Positions 15,518 through 23,548 of a stretch of 29,862 nt of DNA are shown here, piece by piece. Origin of the DNA: a virus. Both the position numbers and the translations under genes were made by a program. Below the pieces are notes generated by a model, which was given only the letters and a program-made list of their open reading frames with translations, searched no databases and was not told the DNA's origin. Every line of letters begins with the position of its first letter. The stretch's first letter is position 1. The stretch lies in IMG/VR virus record IMGVR_UViG_3300033148_005191, positions 19,373 through 49,234 of that record, one strand, 5' to 3'.

Positions 15518-18387
15518 TAGCTACCTCCAGCATTCAATTCAAGCTGACCATTCACGAACTCATTGAATCCGCTCAATTGATCTCTAACCTCAATTTCCCT
15601 AATGACAGCACCAGGCCATAATCTAAATCCAACTTTGCCAACTTGGAATACCGTAGTAACAGGGAAGTATGGAGTAGATACAGCTACTGGAGTTGACAAT
15701 GCTGCAGAAAGAGAAGGATCGGGCGGTATTAACAACCTATTCCACCATATCCATAGTTGACCATCACGATACATAATCTGTAATTCATTCCACTTCTCAG
15801 TATCCTCATTGACAGCAACAGGCAAAAATCCGCCATCATAGACCCTAAAACCAAATGGTGTAGAATCAGGCTCAGAAATACCATCGCTAATAAATCCGTC
15901 CTGAGTATGGATTTGGCTAACTGTGTAATTTCCAGGGCTGAAATTTCTGACCAAATCGTCAGCAAACTCATTGCTTTGATTTAAATCATAAGCTTCGTTC
16001 ATGTCTAACAACCCGGCCTTTACCTGAAACTGTACAGATTCAGCTTCGCTGTTATCATTTACCGAAAATTCAAGACGTACCGCTGGAGCTGTATAATCCT
16101 CATGTAGGACCTGAACGACTGTTGTCCTATTTGGGAATATAGTTAATCTAGCCTCCTCCAGCTCAGTAACATTGGTCAAATCAGGCCCAGTAAGAAGATC
16201 AAGGCCAGTCCCTTCCAAATCAGGTACCGCATCAAGATCAAATGGGAATTGATCCATAAACCCAATAAGAATTGTAGCATCATCATCCAACGAGTCGAAT
16301 GCAGCTTTATATTGGTACTTCCATGTATAATTCTTCCAGAAACCAGTAAGGATTCTCAATACTCCACTCTGAGGTAGATCTTTCCAGAAGGCTCCCTTAA
16401 TCACTACGTATTGGTTCTCACGGAATGGCCCAGTCTCAAACACTCCACGCCTGACCACCTTAAGATATAGATCATCAGTATGATCAACTGGTCCTCTTAA
16501 GATTATATCTATTGGTGGGAACTCACTAACATTTGGACGACCAATCAATGCAGTAACAAGGACATTTTTATGATTCCCACGATGCCAAATCCAAACTGGC
16601 CGCTCCTGATCAGAAGCTGGAGGAGTCTCAGAAACAATTAATCCGGGCAAGGTGGGATCTATCTGTGCCACATATTGGTTGTTTACAGCAATACCGGATG
16701 GTTCATCAGTAACATTGCCAACCGAAATATCGAATGTATCTCCAATCTGAATCTGCGCACCAACATCATCCGGATCATGCACAGTAATCCTAGAAGCCGT
16801 ATTTTCCAAAATTTTGAATTTTGAGCTTTGTAAATTGCCTGACGTGAAGCTCAATGTCCTATTTGCCAATTCATTAGTAAAGAATATACCACTGCGATCC
16901 AAAGCCAATTGAGCTGTAACAATGAAATTCGGCTCAGGATTATTAAGATCACCAGTTGGATTAATAGCAGCTACAATGTCTGAGCGAATTAAATATCCTT
17001 CATCGGTACCAGCAGTAATTTCTCCATCATCGGACAACAATAACGGATCATCGAAATTAAGAATACCCCACTGACTGCGCTCTATCAATCTAATATCGGA
17101 AATATCACTTATCGCAGCAGTAATCTCAGCCGGATTTATATCAGATGTTAATTCATATCTTCTGTCTAGCAATTCACCGAAACGTATAACTCCACCTATC
17201 CCCCATAAAGTCGCTGGATTAAGCCTTGGTACTGCGTTAAAGAATCTTCTAACAATTCTTTGGCCGTTGACTTCGCCGACTTGGAATTCCCATATTTGAA
17301 TTAAAGTTCCGATGGGCAACAAATCACATGTGGCATCTCTGACTAGTGTGCGCGGCGCCAATAGATCTGTAGGCGAATTGCCTGGATTATTATATTGCCA
17401 TACGTTAGTAGCTGTAAATTCGTCACCAACAGGTTCTGCTCTGTTAATAGACCACATATTACATAAATATTGGTTTGTTGACAGGATATCTGGAGGATAA
17501 TTTGCTATGACAGCCATCTGGCGAGTTAAAGTATGGCCCTTATAAAATATCGCACCCAATAAATCTGGTTCATTTTCAGGATACAGCTCAAACCTTATTT
17601 GATTGCCATCATCATCGAGCCCAGTAAACCAGACCGTCTCAACTACTCCAGTGGCGCCAGGAGTCATTGCCCAGCCAACATTTGTTGTAGAGTTAGCATT
17701 TCTTACTAGAACTAGCTCAAATTCTCCTTGTCCAGGTACAATAGTATCATCGGCTCTTTTGAAGACCATAGCGGGATATGAATTCTTCATATTTAGCGTA
17801 GCTAGTGGATCTGCTTGATTAAGTATGGTGTTCTCTGGCAGGAGATATACTTTTAGTTCGCCATAGGAATTTACGCCTGGTATTTTGCCGGCGCATGATG
17901 GTGGGCGGATGGCGCTTACGTCAGATTCGTCTTGAATCCAGAAGATTTGAGCACATTCTTCGCATCCGCAGTTAAGTGGGATGGGGGAATCGACTGTAAA
18001 TCTTACTACGTTCCCTATTCTTTCGAGACTGATGAATTCTGTTCCTGCTGCTAATATCAGATCACCTTGTATATATCCGCCGTCATCTGGAAATCCTGCG
18101 CCTGAGAATCCCAATACACCTACTCTCATTTGTGTTAGGGCGTCCAACTTTGCTTTATCGTCTGGTGTCATCAGACCAGATGTATCAGTGGTTACATTAG
18201 GAACTGGATCTTCAGCAACGTGAGTTTGACCATGGAATGACGGGATTATGACATCGGATTCTCTAGCATAGAATGTCTTGGTCTCGGCGTCGAATTTATA
18301 CCCGAACCTTTGGCCATCCGGTCCTGATATATACAGGAACTGCTGATCAACTACAGTATTTGCTGGTGGTATCTTGTATTGTGCCAC
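15517..18387 (-). CDS. large tail/fibre protein with lectin-like C-terminus
   Basis: A 956-residue protein starting at GTG 18387, eight bases after AGGAG. The N-terminus carries GLMTPDDKAKLDAL (71-84), a motif frequent in phage tail fibres. A CGCEEC cysteine cluster lies near residue 140. Segments with LWGIGGVIRFGEL and WGILNFDD resemble the repeat core of the protein at 885-2510. The C-terminus from about residue 780 has the pattern of a concanavalin-A-like lectin/LamG sandwich, including WNELQIMYRDGQLWIWWN (866-883) and GKVGFRLWPGAVIREIEV (918-935). Such domains bind glycans. It is the first gene of the fibre operon, and a receptor-binding or baseplate role fits. No hydrolase residues are identified. 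Confidence 0.8.
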   Translation of the reverse strand: MAQYKIPPANTVVDQQFLYISGPDGQRFGYKFDAETKTFYARESDVIIPSFHGQTHVAEDPVPNVTTDTSGLMTPDDKAKLDALTQMRVGVLGFSGAGFPDDGGYIQGDLILAAGTEFISLERIGNVVRFTVDSPIPLNCGCEECAQIFWIQDESDVSAIRPPSCAGKIPGVNSYGELKVYLLPENTILNQADPLATLNMKNSYPAMVFKRADDTIVPGQGEFELVLVRNANSTTNVGWAMTPGATGVVETVWFTGLDDDGNQIRFELYPENEPDLLGAIFYKGHTLTRQMAVIANYPPDILSTNQYLCNMWSINRAEPVGDEFTATNVWQYNNPGNSPTDLLAPRTLVRDATCDLLPIGTLIQIWEFQVGEVNGQRIVRRFFNAVPRLNPATLWGIGGVIRFGELLDRRYELTSDINPAEITAAISDISDIRLIERSQWGILNFDDPLLLSDDGEITAGTDEGYLIRSDIVAAINPTGDLNNPEPNFIVTAQLALDRSGIFFTNELANRTLSFTSGNLQSSKFKILENTASRITVHDPDDVGAQIQIGDTFDISVGNVTDEPSGIAVNNQYVAQIDPTLPGLIVSETPPASDQERPVWIWHRGNHKNVLVTALIGRPNVSEFPPIDIILRGPVDHTDDLYLKVVRRGVFETGPFRENQYVVIKGAFWKDLPQSGVLRILTGFWKNYTWKYQYKAAFDSLDDDATILIGFMDQFPFDLDAVPDLEGTGLDLLTGPDLTNVTELEEARLTIFPNRTTVVQVLHEDYTAPAVRLEFSVNDNSEAESVQFQVKAGLLDMNEAYDLNQSNEFADDLVRNFSPGNYTVSQIHTQDGFISDGISEPDSTPFGFRVYDGGFLPVAVNEDTEKWNELQIMYRDGQLWIWWNRLLIPPDPSLSAALSTPVAVSTPYFPVTTVFQVGKVGFRLWPGAVIREIEVRDQLSGFNEFVNGQLELNAGGS

Positions 18388-18438
18388 GATGGGGACTCCT
18401 GGGTATTTTATTTCTATTTATCTTTGCATTTCCATAAT

Positions 18439-18468
18439 TTGCGAATTTAAAGAGGACAGATATATAAT
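18439..18468 (+). promoter_or_regulatory. candidate sigma70-type promoter for the ada operon
   Basis: TTGCGA (18439-18444) and TATAAT (18463-18468) are separated by 18 bases. Transcription would start near 18475, leaving only about eight bases before the ada ATG at 18483, with no Shine-Dalgarno. The divergent fibre operon begins at 18387, so this 95-base gap must hold promoters for one or both directions. Confidence 0.5.
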
Positions 18469-18482
18469 CGTATCTAAAACAA

Positions 18483-19466
18483 ATGACAACTATAATAAAT
18501 AATATAAAGAAAGTAGAATTACATCAACACTTAGACGGATCAATTCCAATACATATAACATGGTCATTAATGCAAGATCATAAGCTGACACCGTGCAATA
18601 CTATTGAAGAAATGACCAAACTACTTGTATTACAACCAGAAGACGAAGGCAGAGGATTATTAGAATATCTCAAAAAATTTCATTACCCATTGTGGGTGAC
18701 ACAATTCTACGAAAATCTAACACTGGTTTCATATGCAATCGCTAAGAAAGCATACCTAACTGGTGTTAGAACCTTCGAGTTAAGATATAACCCAACCATT
18801 CATACATATGCCGGATTAACTCCACGACAAGCAGTATCAAGCGTATTAAAAGGATTAAATAAAGCTGAAATATCCTTCCCTGGATTGAAAACTGGCCTAA
18901 TCATTATAGCAATGCGTCATATGGGCCCACACATTGCCAAAATCTGCGCACGACAAGCAATATCTGAGGCACAATGGGCTCACAAGAGAACTGGTGTAAT
19001 AGGATTCGATATAGCAGGAGCAGAAAAGGGAAATCCTCCACATCTCTACAAAGATGCCTATGATATTGTGAGATCAGCTGGATTGGGTTTAACAGCGCAT
19101 GTTGGGGAAGACGAAGGTTGCCATTATGTCTGGGAGGCTATAGATGTCCTTGGTTGTACCAGAATAGGACACGCTTGTACAGCAATAGAAGATGAAGAAT
19201 TACTAAAGAGAATGGCCAGGGATAAAATCTGTATCGAAGCATGTATTACTTCAAATTATCATACTGGTGCTGTTAAAAAGAACGATAGACATCCAATATT
19301 TAAATTTCTAGAATTTGGCATACCAGTATCTATTTGTACCGATAATCCAACAGTATCTAACACAAACCAGAATAAAGAGTGCCAAATTCTAATTGATTCT
19401 GGCCTAAATGACTATGATATTAAACAAATACATTCTGTTGCAGAAACATATACATTTATTAAATAA
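18483..19466 (+). CDS. add: adenosine deaminase
   Basis: A 327-residue protein, the usual bacterial Add length, with all family motifs in order: ELHQHLDGS with zinc ligands H14 and H16, GFDIAGAE (174-181), TAHVGE with H206 and catalytic E209, RIGHA with H230, and CTDNP with zinc ligand D287. The residue after D287 is Asn rather than the Asp of the animal enzyme; from memory, TDN is also seen in bacterial members, so activity is plausible. It converts adenosine or deoxyadenosine to inosine and ammonia in the cytoplasm, feeding purine salvage. The gene begins a + strand island between two minus-strand virion-like operons. Three of its first eight codons are ATA. The leader is very short and has no Shine-Dalgarno. 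Confidence 0.93.
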   Translation: MTTIINNIKKVELHQHLDGSIPIHITWSLMQDHKLTPCNTIEEMTKLLVLQPEDEGRGLLEYLKKFHYPLWVTQFYENLTLVSYAIAKKAYLTGVRTFELRYNPTIHTYAGLTPRQAVSSVLKGLNKAEISFPGLKTGLIIIAMRHMGPHIAKICARQAISEAQWAHKRTGVIGFDIAGAEKGNPPHLYKDAYDIVRSAGLGLTAHVGEDEGCHYVWEAIDVLGCTRIGHACTAIEDEELLKRMARDKICIEACITSNYHTGAVKKNDRHPIFKFLEFGIPVSICTDNPTVSNTNQNKECQILIDSGLNDYDIKQIHSVAETYTFIK

Positions 19467-19477
19467 TAGGAGAAACG

Positions 19478-19852
19478 ATGATTAAAAAATTAGATATTAC
19501 CGATAAATTTATTGAATCATTAATACATTTAGAAATTCCATTTGAGCGTGTTAATTCTCCATGTTTCATAATTGGAAAATATGATTTAGATAATATCCAC
19601 TATTGTAAAGAAGCATGTATCAAAGGGCATAGATTCGACAATTGGGAGGCCGCATGTTGTTCATTAGAAGGCTTTGATCGCGATAAAAAAATATATCTTT
19701 ACGAGGCATTTGAATTAGATATTAGTGTTATTTATGCGCGGTATCATATACCTAATTTCACTATGGCTGAATTTGCAGAAAAAGAAAGACAATGGTGTGA
19801 AGTTGATAGATTAGATCCATTTAAGAATTTCAACGCAGCGTATGAAATCTAA
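19478..19852 (+). CDS. unknown protein, 124 residues
   Basis: It starts five bases after AGGAG (19468-19472) and 11 bases after ada, so it is in the same transcript. The N-terminal half is alpha-beta with several cysteines (C29, C43, C47, C60, C61) and a His/Cys-containing region HYCKEACIKGHRFDNWEAAC that could bind a metal. The C-terminal half is aromatic and acidic (IYLYEAFELDISVIYARYHI). No family is recognised. Position beside adenosine deaminase does not by itself imply a nucleotide role. Confidence 0.72.
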   Translation: MIKKLDITDKFIESLIHLEIPFERVNSPCFIIGKYDLDNIHYCKEACIKGHRFDNWEAACCSLEGFDRDKKIYLYEAFELDISVIYARYHIPNFTMAEFAEKERQWCEVDRLDPFKNFNAAYEI

Positions 19853-20024
19853 AAAACCAAGATTGGTTAATGTGCCGCAGCTCGTAATCCCTAAAGACGC
19901 AACTCCAGAAGAAGCCGCGAGAATGGCAAAAGAATTCCTCAAAAAATTGAAAGAGGTTAAAAATTTAAAAACTATGTCTAAAAACAGTAGCAATGAAAGC
20001 ACACGAAAGACAAATCAGGGATAA
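19842..20024 (+). CDS. small basic protein, 60 residues
   Basis: Overlaps the preceding gene by 11 bases. A proline-containing strand (KPRLVNVPQLVIPKDATPEE) leads into a Lys/Glu helix (AARMAKEFLKKLKEVKNL) and a Ser/Asn/Lys tail. It is highly charged with no Cys and no motif. The tail overlaps the next small frame by 32 bases, so one of the two ends may not be selected. Probably a small nucleic-acid- or protein-binding peptide; unrecognised. Confidence 0.5.
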   Translation: MKSKKPRLVNVPQLVIPKDATPEEAARMAKEFLKKLKEVKNLKTMSKNSSNESTRKTNQG

Positions 20025-20106
20025 CAGACATATCGCATACGTAGAGTGGCCTAGCGACGAGCCTAAAGAAATTCCTAATTGGTGCCCACTAAGAAATAAA
20101 CAATGA
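19993..20106 (+). CDS. 37-residue protein with IPNWCPL motif
   Basis: An ATG at 19993 gives MKAHERQIRDNRHIAYVEWP and a C-terminus with EIPNWCPLRNKQ, ending at TGA 20104-20106. The (I/V)P-x-WCPL ending is, from memory, a recurring feature of small bacterial and phage proteins, which supports translation despite the short length. It overlaps the 60-residue frame by 32 bases and ends five bases before the convergent structural gene. The function is unknown; the Trp-Cys-Pro motif may bind metal together with a partner. Confidence 0.55.
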   Translation: MKAHERQIRDNRHIAYVEWPSDEPKEIPNWCPLRNKQ

Positions 20107-20110
20107 AATG

Positions 20111-21100
20111 TTACTTAACTGATTTCCAGACCGGATTTGGCGTAGAACCAATCTTCTTAAACAATTGATTTATTCTAGTGTTATAATAAAATTGATCTCT
20201 GAATGTTATCGGATTTGGCTCATAATATGATTCCTCGACCATCTTAGCACCAGCTAGTTCGACAAATCTGAGATTTAAACCAGCACCTGTAGCATGGGAA
20301 GTCCGTAGGTTTATAACATCTGCTAACGTAACACCACCAGGTCTTCTTGTTAAGAGATACAACATCTGGATAGTTCCACTATATGATAATTTCATGTAAT
20401 ATCGATTCGATGACATTAGATCGCCAGCATCAATAGTAGCTCTTAACCAAATTCCTATAGCCTCGCCAGGCGCTAAAACTACGGATTTTGGCAAACTATT
20501 AACATCAGTCAATGGTATAGAAGAAGGCCTAACATGTCTACTTGCTGAGAACAAATCAGAATCTACAGTATGATCAAGAAAGAAATCTGCTATATCATAC
20601 GGATCTATCTCGGATATTACCAAATTGACAGATTGAGACATTTGATTCCTGATAAAGAACTTCTCAAGAATTCTCTTTTCTAAAGTTGGATTGCTAGGAA
20701 CTTCAGCAAATACTCTAAGCAACTCTATTACTTCCCAACTACCTGATTCAAGAGTGCCCAATATCTTAGAATCATCAGAGACCGTCACCACTCCGTTCAA
20801 AGCGGTTGGATTATCATCTATTCTAGTAATTCTCTCAATTTGAGTAAATAAATTATGTGTAGTTACTGGTATTATGCCATTCAATTGAATGAGTTCTGAT
20901 ATCTTTATATCAAAGGTTGTTATTCCTTTGATACGATAAATCTGTGAATCGTCGGATATATCGGAACTAACTAGAGTTATATTGCTAATATTGTCCAAGT
21001 TGGTGATGAGAATTTTCTTAGTTAAATCTATAAGGCCACCTTGGACCTCATCGCTTACTGTTTGATGAAATCTAGCTCCATAGATTGCTAAGTCTGCCAT
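20111..21100 (-). CDS. virion-like protein, 329 residues
   Basis: Low Cys, rich in I, S, T, D and N, with a beta-strand pattern throughout. LAPGEAIGIWLR at about 220-231 followed by MSSNRYYMKLSY is a pattern I associate with phage structural proteins; the last 60 residues are more charged and end in a helix. It follows the Gmd-like gene by one base; a GGGG in the end of that gene could serve as its ribosome site. It probably encodes a capsid-decoration, neck or tail component. No enzyme motif. Confidence 0.7.
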   Translation of the reverse strand: MADLAIYGARFHQTVSDEVQGGLIDLTKKILITNLDNISNITLVSSDISDDSQIYRIKGITTFDIKISELIQLNGIIPVTTHNLFTQIERITRIDDNPTALNGVVTVSDDSKILGTLESGSWEVIELLRVFAEVPSNPTLEKRILEKFFIRNQMSQSVNLVISEIDPYDIADFFLDHTVDSDLFSASRHVRPSSIPLTDVNSLPKSVVLAPGEAIGIWLRATIDAGDLMSSNRYYMKLSYSGTIQMLYLLTRRPGGVTLADVINLRTSHATGAGLNLRFVELAGAKMVEESYYEPNPITFRDQFYYNTRINQLFKKIGSTPNPVWKSVK

Positions 21101-21101
21101 T

Positions 21102-22082
21102 TTACCCCATCATTTTAAATGCAGCAATCTTCTTACGCCAAGCATTAAGAAGATCGCCCATAGTCTGTTCAAGGGTATATTTAGGTCTCCACCCAGTAGC
21201 AGCATTGAATTTATCAGAATTGCCATAGAGCAAAGTAACATCCGACGGTCTCAACCTATCAGGATCAACTTTAGTCTCAATTTCCCCATCAAAAGTTGAC
21301 AAGCCAATAAACAATTCTAATAATCCACCTATGGTAACCTTCATACTAGAACAGATATTATAAGGCTCACCTGGGTTACACTTTTGAATAGCATACCAAT
21401 AAGCCTCTGCGATATCACGAGCATCGGTATAATCGCGAACGCTTTCTAGATTGCCATGATAAATTATCGGATCTTGCAATCCGGCTTCTATCAAAGCAAC
21501 CTGCTTGCTGAAACTGGATTCTACGAAAGCATCCCCGCGTCGTGGCCCACTATGATTGAATGTTCTAGTGATTATCGTATGTAGGCCATAAGATTGATTA
21601 TATTGATATGCTAGATTCTCCTGGGCGCATTTGCTAACACCATATGGCGATATTGGTCTTAGATCATTATCTTCGGTAATAGGAACTTCATGCGGTAGGA
21701 CTTTGCCAAATTGTTCACTGGTACACGCTACTTGAATTTTAGCATCTGGCGCAAAGCTCAGCAATGCCTCGAACAGATTGATTTGTGAATTGATATTATT
21801 GTTCATTATATCAGCTGGCTGATCCCAGCTGGCTCTAACGAAACTTGTAGCGGCTAGATGAAATACTATATCTGGTCTTGCTTTCTTTATCATTCGATTG
21901 ACATTATGTGCGTCTCTGAGTTCACAGTCGTGCAGTTGTAGTTTATCGATAATATGATGGATATTTGTCATATCCGTCCTATAGCGCACTACTCCATGTA
22001 CTTCAATGTTCGGTTGCTCAAGCAGATAATCTGCAAGATGTGAACCAGTTTGCCCAGCAATGCCAGTAATTAGAACCTTCAT
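21102..22082 (-). CDS. gmd: GDP-mannose 4,6-dehydratase-like SDR enzyme
   Basis: A 326-residue extended short-chain dehydrogenase. The NAD(P) loop is GIAGQTG (7-13), the active-site T121/S122/E123 sits in CTSEQFG, and Y147 and K151 form YGVSK. NHSGPRRGDAFV (176-187), RDYTDARD (216-223) and RLRPSD near 275 are substrate and C-terminal motifs of the GMD/RMD branch. GMD makes GDP-4-keto-6-deoxymannose, the precursor of fucose, rhamnose, perosamine and colitose; the related RMD reductase cannot be fully excluded. AAGGAG five bases before the ATG gives strong translation. It lies between virion-like genes, so glycan modification of the virion or of the host surface is a reasonable inference. No glycosyltransferase is visible nearby. 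Confidence 0.88.
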   Translation of the reverse strand: MKVLITGIAGQTGSHLADYLLEQPNIEVHGVVRYRTDMTNIHHIIDKLQLHDCELRDAHNVNRMIKKARPDIVFHLAATSFVRASWDQPADIMNNNINSQINLFEALLSFAPDAKIQVACTSEQFGKVLPHEVPITEDNDLRPISPYGVSKCAQENLAYQYNQSYGLHTIITRTFNHSGPRRGDAFVESSFSKQVALIEAGLQDPIIYHGNLESVRDYTDARDIAEAYWYAIQKCNPGEPYNICSSMKVTIGGLLELFIGLSTFDGEIETKVDPDRLRPSDVTLLYGNSDKFNAATGWRPKYTLEQTMGDLLNAWRKKIAAFKMMG

Positions 22083-22093
22083 ATGTCTCCTTC

Positions 22094-22414
22094 TTATACT
22101 ATATTAGCAACAGCCCTAAGGAAAGTAAACCAATCAACAGGCCCATCTAATCTATCATATTCTGGTAACTGTATATACAGCCGCTCACCCATTCTACCAG
22201 ATCCTCTTAAATTATAAGATGTAGGATCTAAGACTTGAATTGATGCCATTGAACTGTTACGAGCACCCATCCTAATTAAGGTAGAACCAGGAATTAATCC
22301 AAGAACATCTAACGCCGTCAATTTGGTTCTTAAGAATCGTTGCCCATCAGGAATATCTACGAAACCATTCGTAACTGCCAATTTTCTTCTGATACCAATA
22401 TCTATTGTAAGCAT
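22094..22414 (-). CDS. small unknown protein, 106 residues
   Basis: TGGAG six bases before the ATG supports the start. A beta-rich protein with turns such as NGFVDIPDGQRFLRT and GSTLIRMGARNSSMASIQV, and an aromatic C-terminus (DWFTFLRAVANIV). No Cys and no catalytic motif. It lies 12 bases before the Gmd-like gene and 12 bases after the methyltransferase-like gene. Length and composition fit a small virion or tail-completion protein, but no family is recognised. Confidence 0.68.
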   Translation of the reverse strand: MLTIDIGIRRKLAVTNGFVDIPDGQRFLRTKLTALDVLGLIPGSTLIRMGARNSSMASIQVLDPTSYNLRGSGRMGERLYIQLPEYDRLDGPVDWFTFLRAVANIV

Positions 22415-22426
22415 AACAACTCCAGA

Positions 22427-23548
22427 TTATCTTTGCCCTATCATTAGAAGATAATTGTCCGCAAAGACCGTTTCATAACATCCTTTATTAATACGTAAAA
22501 TTCTCTGTGGCTTATATATATATTTAAAATAATCCAAATCTGCTTTATTTATCATTAATATCAATAGACTAGCGCGCCCATTGTATTTCGCAATCCTGTA
22601 TTCAGCTTTATCGCGTGCAAGAGGTTTATCCTCGCTTATTATGATTATGTCATAAATTCCCCCATCATCCAATTGTGGTCTAGTCATTCTAGTATAATCA
22701 GCCAATTCACGTAGTGGCTCATCAAAATCTTCTCTAACATGGAAATATTGACCGCCATTCAGCATTACGGCCAAGGCTTTTGATCCACTTTTGCAGTATA
22801 GATCTAGAACGCGTCTACCAGATAGATCATACCATTGATCAAAGATTGACCTATAATATCCAGGAGAAATCATACTAGTTGGATATAACTTATCGATAAT
22901 AGATTCTCTAGTAATATCACTATTGTGCAATGCTAATCTATTGATCGCTGTATATATTCTAATTGGGCTATCCCAGGCTGGCGCAATATTCCTAGCGACT
23001 GGTGTAAAGTGATATAACAATCTGCGGCCCTGTTTAGCTCGTCTAGAGAATATCCTAAATCTGATCAGCGAGGATTGGTGTCTTTCTTTATATTGGTCAT
23101 TTATCAATGATTCAAAATCTTCTTTCAAGACTTGGTCTGGATATTTTAGATCAATCCAGCCTTGATCTAATAAGGCTCGCGTCAGGTTGTGTATCATTAT
23201 TCTGGTATTTATGAAAGCTGCTTCTTTGATGCTCTTACCAGTGATTATGAAATGTTGTTTTAGGATATCGTGTTCATCGTTATAAAATGGATCAGATTCA
23301 AATTGGCAATATGATTCTGGTTTTTTGATTAGATCTAGTGGATTGGTTTTTGGGAATGGGATTATGAAATAAGTGCGCTGATTGTATGCTCTTTTGTCAA
23401 GTGCCCAATATTCTCTTATACTGGTTTTCTTAAATTTTACTATTATAAAGAATGCAGTTCTTTGGATATGTTCAATATCTGGGCTGGCCTCTAATATTTT
23501 TAAGACCTTTTGCTGCCACAGTTTTTCTAGTACCCAGAAATTTCCCAT
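22427..23548 (-). CDS. methyltransferase-fold-like protein, possibly degenerate
   Basis: A 373-residue protein. The last third has a Rossmann-like pattern seen in class I SAM-dependent methyltransferases: RRVLDLYCKSGSKALAVML (245-263), close to the VLDLxxGxG motif I, and a YDIIIISED strand (299-307) where motif IV would be. The catalytic (D/N)PP(Y/F) is missing, so activity is doubtful; it may be a diverged or structural use of the fold. Residues 1-230 are unrecognised, basic and helical. The ATG at 23548 overlaps the upstream gene by 77 bases, far more than other junctions here, and has no good Shine-Dalgarno, so the start is uncertain. No restriction partner is nearby. Confidence 0.6.
   Translation of the reverse strand: MGNFWVLEKLWQQKVLKILEASPDIEHIQRTAFFIIVKFKKTSIREYWALDKRAYNQRTYFIIPFPKTNPLDLIKKPESYCQFESDPFYNDEHDILKQHFIITGKSIKEAAFINTRIMIHNLTRALLDQGWIDLKYPDQVLKEDFESLINDQYKERHQSSLIRFRIFSRRAKQGRRLLYHFTPVARNIAPAWDSPIRIYTAINRLALHNSDITRESIIDKLYPTSMISPGYYRSIFDQWYDLSGRRVLDLYCKSGSKALAVMLNGGQYFHVREDFDEPLRELADYTRMTRPQLDDGGIYDIIIISEDKPLARDKAEYRIAKYNGRASLLILMINKADLDYFKYIYKPQRILRINKGCYETVFADNYLLMIGQR

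Noticed and set aside
18483-19466. Inactive adenosine deaminase because of TDN instead of TDD
   Set aside because: All zinc ligands and the catalytic Glu are present, and TDN is, from memory, also seen in bacterial members.
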